From NORP309 sp964352735 (GTDB lineage Bacteria > Pseudomonadota > Gammaproteobacteria > Xanthomonadales > Marinicellaceae), in contig CAYGTC010000012.1 of assembly GCA_964352735.1 (NCBI GenBank), forward strand, positions 18,933 to 82,932: a stretch of 64,000 bases of DNA. Direction: 5' to 3'. Of this stretch, positions 34,026 through 43,678 are shown piece after piece (the stretch's first letter is position 1; each line of letters begins with the position of its first letter). Both the position numbers and the translations under genes were made by a program. The notes beneath the pieces were generated by a model. That model did no database searches and was not told where the DNA came from. It saw only the letters and a list, made by a program, of their open reading frames with translations.

Positions 34026-36494
34026 TCATGCCACCACTATATTAACCAATCGACCTGGTACAACTATCACCTTCTTAATCTCTTTGGATTCAGTGAATTT
34101 TTTAACATTTTCATTGGCTAAAGCCAACGACTCAATTTGATCTTTTGCAGCATCTGCTGAAACTTCCAGTTTTCCTCTGAGCTTACCATTCACTTGTAGC
34201 ATCATCTGGATGCTGTCTCTCACCAAAGCCTGTTCATCAAACTGAGGCCAATCCATATCAACAATCAAACCCTTATGGCCCAGCTCCTGCCACAACTGTT
34301 GTGTGATGTGTGGAACAATTGGTGATAACATTAATACAATAGATTGCCAACCCTCTCGGATGACAGCCCTACCCTCATCGCTATTGTCTTTGAATTTAAC
34401 TAAGGCATTGGTTAATTCCATACATGCTGCAATGGCGGTATTGTATATACTTCTCACACCAAAGTCATCTGAGACCTTTTTAATTGTCTCATGAATTTTA
34501 AGTCTAATAGCTTTCTGCTCAGCACTTAAAATATTGTGGTCTATAACAATGTTGTTGTCATTACCCTGTGCAAAAGCGACAATGTTCTGCCAAATTCTCT
34601 TCAAATATCTAAAAGAACCATCAACTCCTTCATCAGACCATTCTAGTGAATGTTCTGGAGGAGCGGCAAACATAGAAAACAACCTCACTGTATCGGCTCC
34701 ATATTTTTCAATAAGTCCCTTCGGGTCAACAGTATTGCCTTTGGATTTAGACATTTTTGCCCCATCTTTAAGGACCATTCCCTGTGTTAACAACTTAGTA
34801 AAAGGCTCATCAGATTTTACATAACCCAAATCACGCAAGATTTTGTGATAAAACCTTGCGTACAATAGATGTAAAATGGCATGCTCTATGCCTCCAACAT
34901 ATTGATCTACAGGTAACCAATAATTGGCCTCTTCATCCAATATACTATCGTGATTATGCGGATTGGCAAATCTGGCATAATACCAAGATGAATCCATAAA
35001 GGTATCAAAAGTATCCGTCTCACGTGTGGCTTGTTCACCACAAGTTGGGCATGAAGTAAGGTAGAAATCAGGCATCTTCTTGATCGGCGAACCACCTTCT
35101 TTATCAAACACAACATCCTCAGGAAGCATGACAGGTAGGTCTTCTTTTGGAACAGGAACAGTACCGCATTTATCACAATAAATAACTGGAATTGGGCAGC
35201 CCCAATAACGTTGACGAGATACACCCCAATCACGCAATCTATAGTTGACTTTTTCTTGTCCTAAATTATTTTCAGACAAGTGTTGCTTGATAGCATCGAA
35301 TGATTGCTGAAAATCCATACCATTAAAGTTGTTAGAGTGAATCAAAATGCCTTTTTCAATATACGCTTCTTTACTAACATCAATAACCGAACCATCTGTT
35401 GCTTCAATCACTTGTTTAATTGGCAAATCATATTTATTGGCAAATTCCCAATCTCTTAAGTCATGAGCAGGTACAGCCATCACCGCTCCTGTGCCATAAC
35501 TGAATAATACGAAATTAGCAATCCATACCGGAACTTGTTCACCTGTTAAAGGATGTATGGCATAAAAGCCACTGAACCTGCCTTTCTTTTCCATGGTAGC
35601 CATTGCAGCCTCATTACTTTGCTCCTTTTTACATTGATCAAGAAAAGATTGCAATTCCGGCTGTTGCTTTGCCGCTTTTAGCGCTAACTCATGTTCAGGT
35701 GCAACTGCCAAATAACTGACACCGAATAATGTATCTGGTCGAGTGGTATAAACCGTCAATTTTTCATTGTAATGAGGATTATCATCAACGTTAAAATCAA
35801 CCTCTAAACCTTTTGACTTACCTATCCAGTTTCTTTGCATGGTTTTTACTGAATCTGGCCATCCACTTAAACCATCTATTTCATTAAGTAATTCTTCGGC
35901 ATAAGCGGTGATTTTCATTGACCATTGTTTAATGGTTTTTTTCTCAACAATGGCACCAGATCGCCAGCCGCGGCCGTCAATCACTTGTTCATTAGCTAAA
36001 ACCGTTTGATCAATGGGGTCCCAATTAACCGTTGCATCCTGACGGTATACCAAACCTTTTTGCATTAAATCAACAAAAATAGCTTGTTCCCATTTGTAGT
36101 AAGTTGGATCACATGTAGCAAATGCTCTTGACCAATCATAAGCCAAACCCAATTGCTTGAATTGATTTGTCATGTAGTCCATATTGGCATAAGTCCACGG
36201 AGCTGGAGCAGTATTGTGTTTGATTGCCGCTTTTTCAGCAGGCAATCCAAATGCATCGTAACCCATTGGTTGTAGGACATTTTTACCCAGCATTCTTTGA
36301 TATCTTGAAATCACATCACCAATGGTATAATTTCTCACATGACCCATATGTAAATTACCACTTGGGTAAGCAAACATACTCAGACAGTAAAACTTCTTTT
36401 TACTTTTATCGGCTTTAACTTCAAATGTTTTTTCATCTTCCCATATTTTTTGTATGGCTTTTTCAAGTATCCTTGGATTATATTCTATAGTCAT
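34026..36494 (-). CDS. leuS: Leucyl-tRNA synthetase
   Basis: A class Ia aminoacyl-tRNA synthetase. Motifs: the HIGH equivalent HMGH in YPSGNLHMGHVRNYTIGDV, a CP1 editing domain (TTRPDTLFGVSY; GTGAVMAVPAHD), a zinc-type knuckle CDKCGTVPVP with CPTCGEQ, DTFDTFMDSSWYYARF, and KMSKSKGNTVDP. At 822 aa it is slightly shorter than the E. coli enzyme (860). It heads the leuS-lptE-holA operon. Confidence 0.97.
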   Translation of the reverse strand: MTIEYNPRILEKAIQKIWEDEKTFEVKADKSKKKFYCLSMFAYPSGNLHMGHVRNYTIGDVISRYQRMLGKNVLQPMGYDAFGLPAEKAAIKHNTAPAPWTYANMDYMTNQFKQLGLAYDWSRAFATCDPTYYKWEQAIFVDLMQKGLVYRQDATVNWDPIDQTVLANEQVIDGRGWRSGAIVEKKTIKQWSMKITAYAEELLNEIDGLSGWPDSVKTMQRNWIGKSKGLEVDFNVDDNPHYNEKLTVYTTRPDTLFGVSYLAVAPEHELALKAAKQQPELQSFLDQCKKEQSNEAAMATMEKKGRFSGFYAIHPLTGEQVPVWIANFVLFSYGTGAVMAVPAHDLRDWEFANKYDLPIKQVIEATDGSVIDVSKEAYIEKGILIHSNNFNGMDFQQSFDAIKQHLSENNLGQEKVNYRLRDWGVSRQRYWGCPIPVIYCDKCGTVPVPKEDLPVMLPEDVVFDKEGGSPIKKMPDFYLTSCPTCGEQATRETDTFDTFMDSSWYYARFANPHNHDSILDEEANYWLPVDQYVGGIEHAILHLLYARFYHKILRDLGYVKSDEPFTKLLTQGMVLKDGAKMSKSKGNTVDPKGLIEKYGADTVRLFSMFAAPPEHSLEWSDEGVDGSFRYLKRIWQNIVAFAQGNDNNIVIDHNILSAEQKAIRLKIHETIKKVSDDFGVRSIYNTAIAACMELTNALVKFKDNSDEGRAVIREGWQSIVLMLSPIVPHITQQLWQELGHKGLIVDMDWPQFDEQALVRDSIQMMLQVNGKLRGKLEVSADAAKDQIESLALANENVKKFTESKEIKKVIVVPGRLVNIVVA

Positions 36495-36889
36495 GTTGTT
36501 TAATAATTTTTGCTTCGGGCATTATACCCTAATCATGATGGCTAAAAGGCAGGTATTGTACGACTATTTGGTATAAAAATGATATATTTTTCATGATTTT
36601 CATGACACTAAACAGAACATAAAATCACATAGGTGATAAAAAATAGAACTCAGTTAAACATCAAAAATGTATATCACTAAATCATGATACAATTTAACAA
36701 TAAACTCTATCAGAAATTTGCATTAACCTTATGATCAAAGAAAAAACTCAAATTGCTCCCAGGTTGAATTGAGCATCGCAGTTAATAGCTGGCTATGAAA
36801 CAGTGCAACGTAAAGCTGGCAAGTTTAATGAAACAAAACTCTCTGCTATATGAAAATTAAAAAAGACTGGTCAAACAATTAATTAACAA
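36495..36889. other. Intergenic region with leuS promoter
   Basis: On the minus strand TATAAT (complement of 36521-36526) lies 27 nt upstream of the leuS start, with a poor -35 box. The remainder, up to the stop of the GGDEF gene at 36890, is AT-rich and has no ORF, clear hairpin or T-box-like structure that I can support. Confidence 0.45.
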
Positions 36890-37864
36890 TTACACTTTTA
36901 TCAAACAGTCCCTTCCTTCTTTTTTTGCTTGATATAATGCTAAATCAACTCTGTGTACCCACTCATCAACATCTTCTTCTTTTACATACTCTGCTATACC
37001 AAAAGAAACGGTCAAACAATGTTCATTTATGAAGATCTGACGTTTGACTTCTTTGCGGATATTTTCAGATTTTTCACAAACTTTTTCAATTGCAACATTC
37101 GGACAGACAATCATAAATTCTTCACCACCATATCTATAAACCTGACCGAATCCCTGGTATAATCTCATCAACAATTTAGACAAATTCATCAAAATCTCAT
37201 CACCTTTAATATGCCCATAGGTGTCATTAATTTTTTTAAAATGGTCGAGGTCTAACAATACCAATGAAGCAGTTTTGTCGTGATTTCTCAGTTGCTTGTG
37301 TAAATTTTGCAAATGATAATTTAATGCCCTTCTATTACCAGTTTGTGTCAAATAATCAACGGATGCTAGTTTTTTCAACTTTTCGGCTTGATTGGTCAAT
37401 CCTGAGGCAAAAACAAAAGCAATAATATTGGTGAGTAAAATGGTTGAGATCACCGTAATTATATCTATCAATGCTAATGAACTCACCAACTTCGGAATGT
37501 AAAACATTAACATAATTAAATTAACATATATGCCTTGTTTTGGAGGCATGAGATAATAAGCAAATAACATCGCAGGATAAATCCAACTGACTTGTCTAAT
37601 ACCATTCAAATAAAATGAAAAAATATTGCCAATCAATGCCAATAAAATTATGATTAAACTTACTTTTTTAAAGTTATCAGTTTTATAGACGTATATAAAA
37701 ATTATCGTCATACCGATAAAAACGACAAAATCGAGAATTGCTATTGACCACTGTTGTACCCAAGCCCTATAAATGGCAAATAAGAACATTGCAACTGATG
37801 TAATAAAAGATACCAACAACAATAGTTGTGACTTGGTATTTCTATTCCTGATACCCACGTTCAA
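36890..37864 (-). CDS. Membrane diguanylate cyclase (multi-TM GGDEF)
   Basis: An N-terminal block of about six hydrophobic spans (residues about 12-160) precedes a GGDEF domain: LASVDYLTQTGNRRAL, LLDLDHFKKINDTYGH, YRYGGEEF (about 244-251) and the tail DLALYQAKKEGRDC. The active-site GGEEF is intact and no RxxD inhibitory motif precedes it. The membrane part resembles MASE-type sensors but I cannot assign a class. It is monocistronic by spacing, with 394 nt upstream of it to the leuS side and 148 nt to recO. Confidence 0.85.
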   Translation of the reverse strand: MNVGIRNRNTKSQLLLLVSFITSVAMFLFAIYRAWVQQWSIAILDFVVFIGMTIIFIYVYKTDNFKKVSLIIILLALIGNIFSFYLNGIRQVSWIYPAMLFAYYLMPPKQGIYVNLIMLMFYIPKLVSSLALIDIITVISTILLTNIIAFVFASGLTNQAEKLKKLASVDYLTQTGNRRALNYHLQNLHKQLRNHDKTASLVLLDLDHFKKINDTYGHIKGDEILMNLSKLLMRLYQGFGQVYRYGGEEFMIVCPNVAIEKVCEKSENIRKEVKRQIFINEHCLTVSFGIAEYVKEEDVDEWVHRVDLALYQAKKEGRDCLIKV

Positions 37865-38012
37865 TTTAATCTCAACGCTCCCCTAAAAGTAGATTTATAC
37901 AATTTTGGTTCAGATTTTTTGAATCAACACACAGATAATGTTATCACAGTAGAGATCTTTGGCCTACAAAAGTTCTGATAAATTCATAGGATTATAGGGT
38001 TATATTATGACT

Positions 38013-38699
38013 TCAGTCTTTGGATAATAGGTTTTTCAACATATCACGCGCATAAACAGGTCGATATGAAAGGCTCATATTAACCATACTTATCATCAGT
38101 TTATTCAATCTTTTTTGCGATTGTATTGTAAGGGCTTGTTGATTTAAAAAAAGCTTCACGTCCAACACAAGACAAAGTTTTTTTGATTCATCTTGTGTTA
38201 TGGTTAAACCTTTGTGTTCATCAAAAGTTAACCAGGCCTCTTCATTTTCCATCTCATCAACATTCAATTCGAAACCGTTATGTTTTAAGAGTATATATTC
38301 AAAATAACGCAACATGGGCGTAATTTTTCTCTGTCCTAAATTTTTCAAAGCATCCATATAACAATCAAATAAAGCCTCAGCCTTATCATTTTCTACCAAA
38401 CTATAGTGCAACAATTCATTCAAATAGAGCCCAACTGTCTTGTTTATTAAGTCTTGAGGATAGAAATTTTTCAAAACATTGACTTGCGATAGCTTTTTTA
38501 GTTGAGCTCTTCCGTAATAATGTACTTTGAGCAAACAGAAATTTTGAATATGTGATTTCAATCGTTTATTTTTTTTTATGCCTTTTGCCAAAATATGAAT
38601 CATGCCTTCATCTTGACTAAAAAACTCTAAAATCATGCTGGTATCGCTGAACTGCCTTTGGTGAATAATAAAGCCAATTGTTTCTTTGTAAAAACTCAT
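38013..38699 (-). CDS. recO: DNA repair protein RecO
   Basis: A recombination mediator that anneals DNA and, with RecR, loads RecA on SSB-coated DNA. It has an N-terminal OB-fold (GFIIHQRQFSDTSMILEFFSQDEG, split here as GFIIHQRQF and SMILEFFSQ) and a helical C-terminal domain starting near LYLNELLHY. The length of 228 aa is typical, and its position after rnc-era is the normal one. The zinc cysteines found in some RecO proteins are absent, as in E. coli. Confidence 0.93.
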   Translation of the reverse strand: MSFYKETIGFIIHQRQFSDTSMILEFFSQDEGMIHILAKGIKKNKRLKSHIQNFCLLKVHYYGRAQLKKLSQVNVLKNFYPQDLINKTVGLYLNELLHYSLVENDKAEALFDCYMDALKNLGQRKITPMLRYFEYILLKHNGFELNVDEMENEEAWLTFDEHKGLTITQDESKKLCLVLDVKLFLNQQALTIQSQKRLNKLMISMVNMSLSYRPVYARDMLKNLLSKD

Positions 38700-38863
38700 A
38701 TTTAATAACTGACCAGCTTTATTTTTATTTCAAGAAATTATTTTTTGTGTAATATTTTTACAATACAAAGATTGATTTATTATGCGTTAAGCTTATTAAT
38801 AATTGCAGATCAATTGATCATAAAAAACAAGCTCATCAATCCATTGTCTATGAAATTATAGAC

Positions 38864-39754
38864 TTAATAATCATCTTTATATCCCAGTTGTTGCAGCAAT
38901 CTATCATTATCAGCCCATGCAGATTTAACTTTTGCCCATAATTTTAAATGAACCTGCTTACCTAATAAGTCTTCAATTTCTTTTCTGGCTTGTATACCCA
39001 CTTGTTTCAATGAACCACCATGCTTACCAATAAGCATGTTTTTTTGCATTTCTCTTTCCACCCAGATCAAAGCATGAATATGAATAATATGGCCTTTATC
39101 TTGAAAAGACTCTACCTCAACTGTCAAACTGTAGGGTAATTCTTGGTGCAACCTGAGCATCAATTGTTCTCTGATCAACTCTGAAACTAAGTATTTAGTG
39201 GGCTTATCAGTCAATTGATCATTTTCATAATAATTATCCGAATGTGGCAAATAGCCGAATATTTTATTTTCAAGATCTACAGTGCCTTTACCTTTACTGG
39301 CAGAAATATAAAAGATATCAACAAAATCATGATAATCACAAATTTTTTGGGCATAAGGTAAAAGTTGTTCTTTATTCTTGACCAAATCTGCTTTATTGAT
39401 AACCAGTATCACAGGGACTTTATTATGTTCAAGGGCTTTAAGCGCTTTTTCATCATCTTTTGTCCATTTAAGAGACTCAACCAAGAACAGAACCACATCA
39501 ACATTCAGTACTGCTGTTGCAGCAGTTTTATTCATGTATTTATTGAGGGCTTTTGTATGCCCAACATGCATGCCAGGGGTATCTATGAAGAGAATTTGCC
39601 CTTTTTTATTGGTGTGTATCGCTAAGATTTGATGTCGAGTGGTCTGAGGCTTAGCCGTGACAATACTAACTTTCTCTCCAACTATATGATTGATCAAGGT
39701 TGATTTGCCAACATTTGGCTTACCAATAACTGCTACAAACCCACACTTATTCAT
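38864..39754 (-). CDS. era: GTPase Era
   Basis: A ribosome-associated GTPase for 16S rRNA maturation. G1 GKPNVGKSTL, G2 TAKPQTTRH, G3 DTPGMH, G4 NKADLV, then a KH domain with the GKHGGSLKQVGIQAR signature. ATG 39754 (MNKCGFVAVIG) is chosen over an upstream TTG at 39775 because it matches the family's start. It overlaps the end of rnc by eight bases. Confidence 0.95.
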   Translation of the reverse strand: MNKCGFVAVIGKPNVGKSTLINHIVGEKVSIVTAKPQTTRHQILAIHTNKKGQILFIDTPGMHVGHTKALNKYMNKTAATAVLNVDVVLFLVESLKWTKDDEKALKALEHNKVPVILVINKADLVKNKEQLLPYAQKICDYHDFVDIFYISASKGKGTVDLENKIFGYLPHSDNYYENDQLTDKPTKYLVSELIREQLMLRLHQELPYSLTVEVESFQDKGHIIHIHALIWVEREMQKNMLIGKHGGSLKQVGIQARKEIEDLLGKQVHLKLWAKVKSAWADNDRLLQQLGYKDDY

Positions 39755-40415
39755 GCTGAGACTGAATGTTTTCAAGAATGATTTGTGCAGCCTGTTTTTC
39801 GGCTTTTTTCCTACTTCTGTTATCAGCAGTTGCCTTGATGTTTAATTCTGAAATATGACACTCCACTGTGAATGTTTTTAAATGATCTTTACCAGATTCC
39901 TTGGTCACTTGATAATTTGGCGTTTTAAAACCTTTTTGTTGAAGATACTCCTGTAAACGGGTCTTGGCATCTTTATCACTGATATCTGGGTTAATATTCT
40001 GTAACCATTGTTCCATAACCGCAAGAATAAACTGCTCTGCTTCATCGATGCCTTTATCAATAAAAACAGCTCCAAATACCGCTTCAACCATATCAGCAAT
40101 AACACTGTCACGATTAAAACCACCAGATTTCAACTCGCCCACACCTAATATCATGTGATCACTGATTTTATAATGTCTTCCAATCTCAGCAAGGGTCACA
40201 CCTTTAACTAAACTTGACCTGATTCTCGTTAACTTTCCTTCTGAAAGATTTTTATAGTGAAAATACAACCATTTTGTGATCACATAGCTTAATATGCTGT
40301 CGCCAAGAAACTCCAATCTTTCATTGTTGTTTTTTTCTGCACTTCTGTGGGTTAAAGCCTGTTTTAAGATCGCGGGATTATCAAAATCTATCTTTTGACC
40401 CAGTATTTTTTTCAT
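39747..40415 (-). CDS. rnc: Ribonuclease III
   Basis: A double-strand-specific RNase for rRNA processing. Signature NERLEFLGDSILSYVI with catalytic Glu and Asp, ADMVEAVFGAVF with the second acidic pair, and a C-terminal dsRNA-binding domain (DAKTRLQEYLQQKG; ADNRSRKKAEKQAAQ). ATG 40415 (MKKILGQ) gives 222 aa; a TTG six codons upstream is possible. It precedes era with overlap, as in E. coli. Confidence 0.95.
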   Translation of the reverse strand: MKKILGQKIDFDNPAILKQALTHRSAEKNNNERLEFLGDSILSYVITKWLYFHYKNLSEGKLTRIRSSLVKGVTLAEIGRHYKISDHMILGVGELKSGGFNRDSVIADMVEAVFGAVFIDKGIDEAEQFILAVMEQWLQNINPDISDKDAKTRLQEYLQQKGFKTPNYQVTKESGKDHLKTFTVECHISELNIKATADNRSRKKAEKQAAQIILENIQSQHE

Positions 40416-40443
40416 ATTTTGATAATCACACAAATAGATTGAG

Positions 40444-40809
40444 TTATTTTAAGGGAACTGTTTTTTCAAAGTGAACTAAAAAATCTAGATTACCAATGAA
40501 TGGTTCACGCACTTCGTACTTAAGTTGGAGTTTTTTTCCTCTGCTTCTTATCACTTTTACATCTTTAGCCTTGACCCTTTCAACATAACTGGCATAAAAA
40601 CCCTTAGTAATTTCAAGTTGAAGTGCAGAAGGAGATTTATTAGCAGAACCCGGTTTTTCAGCAACCAATTCCAAAGCTTTAACAACTGAGTGATACTCAC
40701 TGTAAATTGGCCCCAGTCTTATGCCTGCATAGACAAAAAATCCAACAAAACTCATAAATATCAGTAGGCCTATCATAGACATACCTTTTTGCTTTCTCAC
40801 TAATTTCAT
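40444..40809 (-). CDS. DUF4845 membrane protein
   Basis: A small one-span protein of the family commonly found between lepB and rnc in gammaproteobacteria; function unknown. It has the N-terminal KQKGMSMIGLLIFMSFVG segment, resembling a type IV pilin-like leader, then GIRLGPIYSEYHSVVKALE. The open frame starts at 40863, but ATG 40809 has AGAGG six bases upstream and gives the normal size (121 aa). Confidence 0.85.
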   Translation of the reverse strand: MKLVRKQKGMSMIGLLIFMSFVGFFVYAGIRLGPIYSEYHSVVKALELVAEKPGSANKSPSALQLEITKGFYASYVERVKAKDVKVIRSRGKKLQLKYEVREPFIGNLDFLVHFEKTVPLK

Positions 40810-40939
40810 TACACGCCTCTTTATAAATATAATTATTCTAACAATCAGCTTATCGCATTTCAATCAGTATTGTTCATGTAACTAATCAAAGTAGCAGACA
40901 GGAGGTTATTGTTAATTTCAAATGACTGTTTACTCGATA

Positions 40940-41728
40940 TTAAAGCAATTTTGTGCCAATTCTTTTCAATCCATCAAAAAAGTCTGTTGTACGCCAATGC
41001 ATCCAAATAAATACGGCCCTTCCAACCAAGTTCCTTTTTGGTACAAATCCCCAGGCACGGCTATCAGCACTGTTATCACGATTATCCCCCAAAACAAAGT
41101 AATGATCATCAGGAACAGTCACACTGAGGTATTTGGTCGGGCCATAATTGTGGTTTTGAGTAAACATCATATGGCTTTCTTCACCCAACTGCTCTGTTTT
41201 TTTGATCAATCCCTTATCATTTGGGTTGTCCATTAAACCTTTATATGGACCTTCCAATTTTTGTTCAATCAAAGTACCATCTATATACACTTCTTTTTTT
41301 CTGACATCATAATGAACCTTCTCCCCTGGCAAACCTACAACACGTTTAATGTAATCGACCGACTGGTCCTGTGGGTACCTAAAAACCACTATATCACCTC
41401 GTTTGGGATCACCAATTTTAATAATGGTGTCATGTAAAACAGGCAATTTTAAACCATAAGAAAACTTGTTCACATAGATGAAGTCTCCAGTCAAGAGAGT
41501 TGGCATCATTGAAGATGAGGGAATTCTAAATGGTTCAAACACAAAGGTTCTAATGACAAGAACAAAAATAAGAACGGGAAAGAATGAACCAACCTGCTCA
41601 ACCGCATTAGTGGCGAAAGTCAGCGCTGTTTTTTTCTTTTTAAAATAAATAGACATCAGCCATAAAATGCCTGTAATTAGGCTAGCTAAAGTCAAAAAGG
41701 CTTCAAAATCGAAATGTATTTCATTCAT
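40940..41728 (-). CDS. lepB: Signal peptidase I
   Basis: A membrane serine peptidase that removes signal peptides from exported proteins. Two N-terminal membrane segments; catalytic Ser in IPSSSMMPTL and Lys in DYIKRVVGLPGE; the box E motif GDNRDNSADSR. At 262 aa it is shorter than E. coli LepB (324) but within range. It lies downstream of lepA, as in E. coli. Heavy use is expected given the number of secreted proteins in this window. Confidence 0.95.
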   Translation of the reverse strand: MNEIHFDFEAFLTLASLITGILWLMSIYFKKKKTALTFATNAVEQVGSFFPVLIFVLVIRTFVFEPFRIPSSSMMPTLLTGDFIYVNKFSYGLKLPVLHDTIIKIGDPKRGDIVVFRYPQDQSVDYIKRVVGLPGEKVHYDVRKKEVYIDGTLIEQKLEGPYKGLMDNPNDKGLIKKTEQLGEESHMMFTQNHNYGPTKYLSVTVPDDHYFVLGDNRDNSADSRAWGFVPKRNLVGRAVFIWMHWRTTDFFDGLKRIGTKLL

Positions 41729-41823
41729 ATATATTCTTCTTCATTTTTTTGATTATTAAAATCAATGATTGTAATCAATTAAAAGTTATCTATTTATCAG
41801 TCACATTGCTTAACACAACAAGA

Positions 41824-43605
41824 TTAATCTACTTTTAAAATGGCTAAAAATGCCGATTGAGGCACTTCAACCCTACCAATTTGCTTCATGCGTTTTTTTC
41901 CAGCTTTTTGTTTTTCTAACAATTTTCTTTTTCTACTGGCATCACCACCATAGCATTTTGCAGTCACATTTTTCCTGAGCGCTTTAACTGTTGTTCTTGC
42001 AATAATATGAGAACCTATGGCAGCTTGAATTGCTACATCAAACATCTGTCGAGGGATCAACTCTTTTAACTTATCGGCCAAATCACGACCTCTTTTTTGA
42101 GCATTTGTGCGATGAATTAATACCGATAATGCATCAACAAGTTCTCCATTAATTAATATATCCATTCGAATTAAATCACCCAACTCAAAATGACTGAACT
42201 CATAGTCAAAAGAAGCGTACCCCCGAGAAACGGATTTCAAACGATCAAAAAAGTCTAATACCACTTCACTCAATGGCAATAGAAATTGCAAAGAGACCTG
42301 GGAGCCCATGTATTGTATATTTTTTTGAATGCCTCGCTTTTCAATACATAATCCAATAACATTACCCACATACTCATTGGGTAAAAGTATGTTAGCAGTA
42401 ATCATTGGTTCCCTGATTTCTTGATAATGCTCAGGTAGATCAGCAGGGTTGTCAAGCTTTTCTACTTCACCTTTTTTATTGACCAATTCATAAATTACTG
42501 TTGGTGCTGTAGTGACGAGATCAATATCAAATTCCCTTTCTATTCTTTCTTGTATCACTTCCATATGCAACATACCAAGGAATCCACATCTGAACCCAAA
42601 TCCCAGTGCAGTAGATGATTCAGGTTCAAAGTTCAGTGCAGCATCATTTAACTTGAGTTTTTCTAATGCTTCCCTTAAACCTTGATAATCATCAGCCGAA
42701 GTTGGAAATAATCCAGCAAAAACCCGTGGTTGAGACTCGATAAAACCTGGCAATGGTTTTTCTGCAGGATTTTTTGTTAATGTGATGGTATCACCTACTG
42801 GAGCGCCATGTACATTTTTGATTGATGCAGATACAAACCCAACATCACCACAGGACAGCGTATCTTTTTCTAATCTTTTAGGGGTAAAAATACCTATATT
42901 ATCAGCCACTTGATCTGTTGATAACGACATAATCCTTATTTTATCTTTTTTATTTAAGGTCCCATTAAAAACTCGGATTAAAGATACCACACCCAAATAA
43001 TTATCGAACCAAGAATCAATGATAGAGGCTTGTAAAGGCTTATCTGGATCTCCTTTTGGCGCAGGAATATGTTCAATAATGGCTTCAAGAACATCTTGAA
43101 TTCCAACACCTGTTTTGGCACTGGTTAAAGTCGCCTCACTGGCATCAATGCCAATAACATCTTCAATCTCCTGCTTTACTTTGTCAACGTCTGCTGAAGG
43201 CAAATCAATTTTATTAATCACAGGCAAAACTTCCAGTCCCTGTTCAATTGCGGTATAACAATTTGCTACACTTTGTGCTTCTACTCCTTGTGCGGCATCA
43301 ACGACCAATAACGCTCCCTCACATGCTGCAAGCGATCGTGAAACTTCATATGAAAAATCTACATGGCCAGGTGTATCAATGAAATTTAATTGATATGTAT
43401 TACCGTCTTTAGCGATATAGTCCAAACTGACTGCTTGAGATTTGATGGTAATACCGCGTTCCCGCTCAATATCCATGCTATCAAGTACCTGCTTTCCCAT
43501 TTCTCGCTCTGCAAGGCCGCCACAATACTGAATAAAACGATCAGCCAAGGTCGATTTGCCATGGTCAATATGTGCAATGATGGAAAAATTACGGATGTGT
43601 TGCAT
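41824..43605 (-). CDS. lepA: Elongation factor 4 (LepA)
   Basis: A ribosome-associated translational GTPase. G1 AHIDHGKSTL, G3 DTPGHVDF, G4 NKIDLP, and the LepA-specific C-terminal domain (AKCYGGDASRKRKLLEKQK). ATG 43605 (MQHIRNFSIIAHIDHG) has AGGA six bases upstream and gives the family length (593-594 aa); the frame's earlier start at 43698 would run into mucD. Confidence 0.97.
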   Translation of the reverse strand: MQHIRNFSIIAHIDHGKSTLADRFIQYCGGLAEREMGKQVLDSMDIERERGITIKSQAVSLDYIAKDGNTYQLNFIDTPGHVDFSYEVSRSLAACEGALLVVDAAQGVEAQSVANCYTAIEQGLEVLPVINKIDLPSADVDKVKQEIEDVIGIDASEATLTSAKTGVGIQDVLEAIIEHIPAPKGDPDKPLQASIIDSWFDNYLGVVSLIRVFNGTLNKKDKIRIMSLSTDQVADNIGIFTPKRLEKDTLSCGDVGFVSASIKNVHGAPVGDTITLTKNPAEKPLPGFIESQPRVFAGLFPTSADDYQGLREALEKLKLNDAALNFEPESSTALGFGFRCGFLGMLHMEVIQERIEREFDIDLVTTAPTVIYELVNKKGEVEKLDNPADLPEHYQEIREPMITANILLPNEYVGNVIGLCIEKRGIQKNIQYMGSQVSLQFLLPLSEVVLDFFDRLKSVSRGYASFDYEFSHFELGDLIRMDILINGELVDALSVLIHRTNAQKRGRDLADKLKELIPRQMFDVAIQAAIGSHIIARTTVKALRKNVTAKCYGGDASRKRKLLEKQKAGKKRMKQIGRVEVPQSAFLAILKVD

Positions 43606-43623
43606 TGAGATTCCTAAAAACAA

Positions 43624-43647
43624 AAATCCCGCTTTCAAACGGGATTT
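43624..43647 (-). terminator. Terminator/attenuator between mucD and lepA
   Basis: AAATCCCG (43624-43631) with CGGGATTT (43640-43647); on the minus strand T5-G-T5 follows. It lies 31 nt after the mucD stop and before the lepA start, so it should insulate lepA-lepB from the sigma-E operon or let only part of the transcripts through. Confidence 0.75.
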
Positions 43648-43678
43648 ATTAAAATGATCGGTTATTTTACATAAAGCA

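Noticed and set aside
39755..39775. Extended TTG start for era
   Set aside because: The internal ATG matches the family N-terminus, and the extension is only the overlap with rnc.
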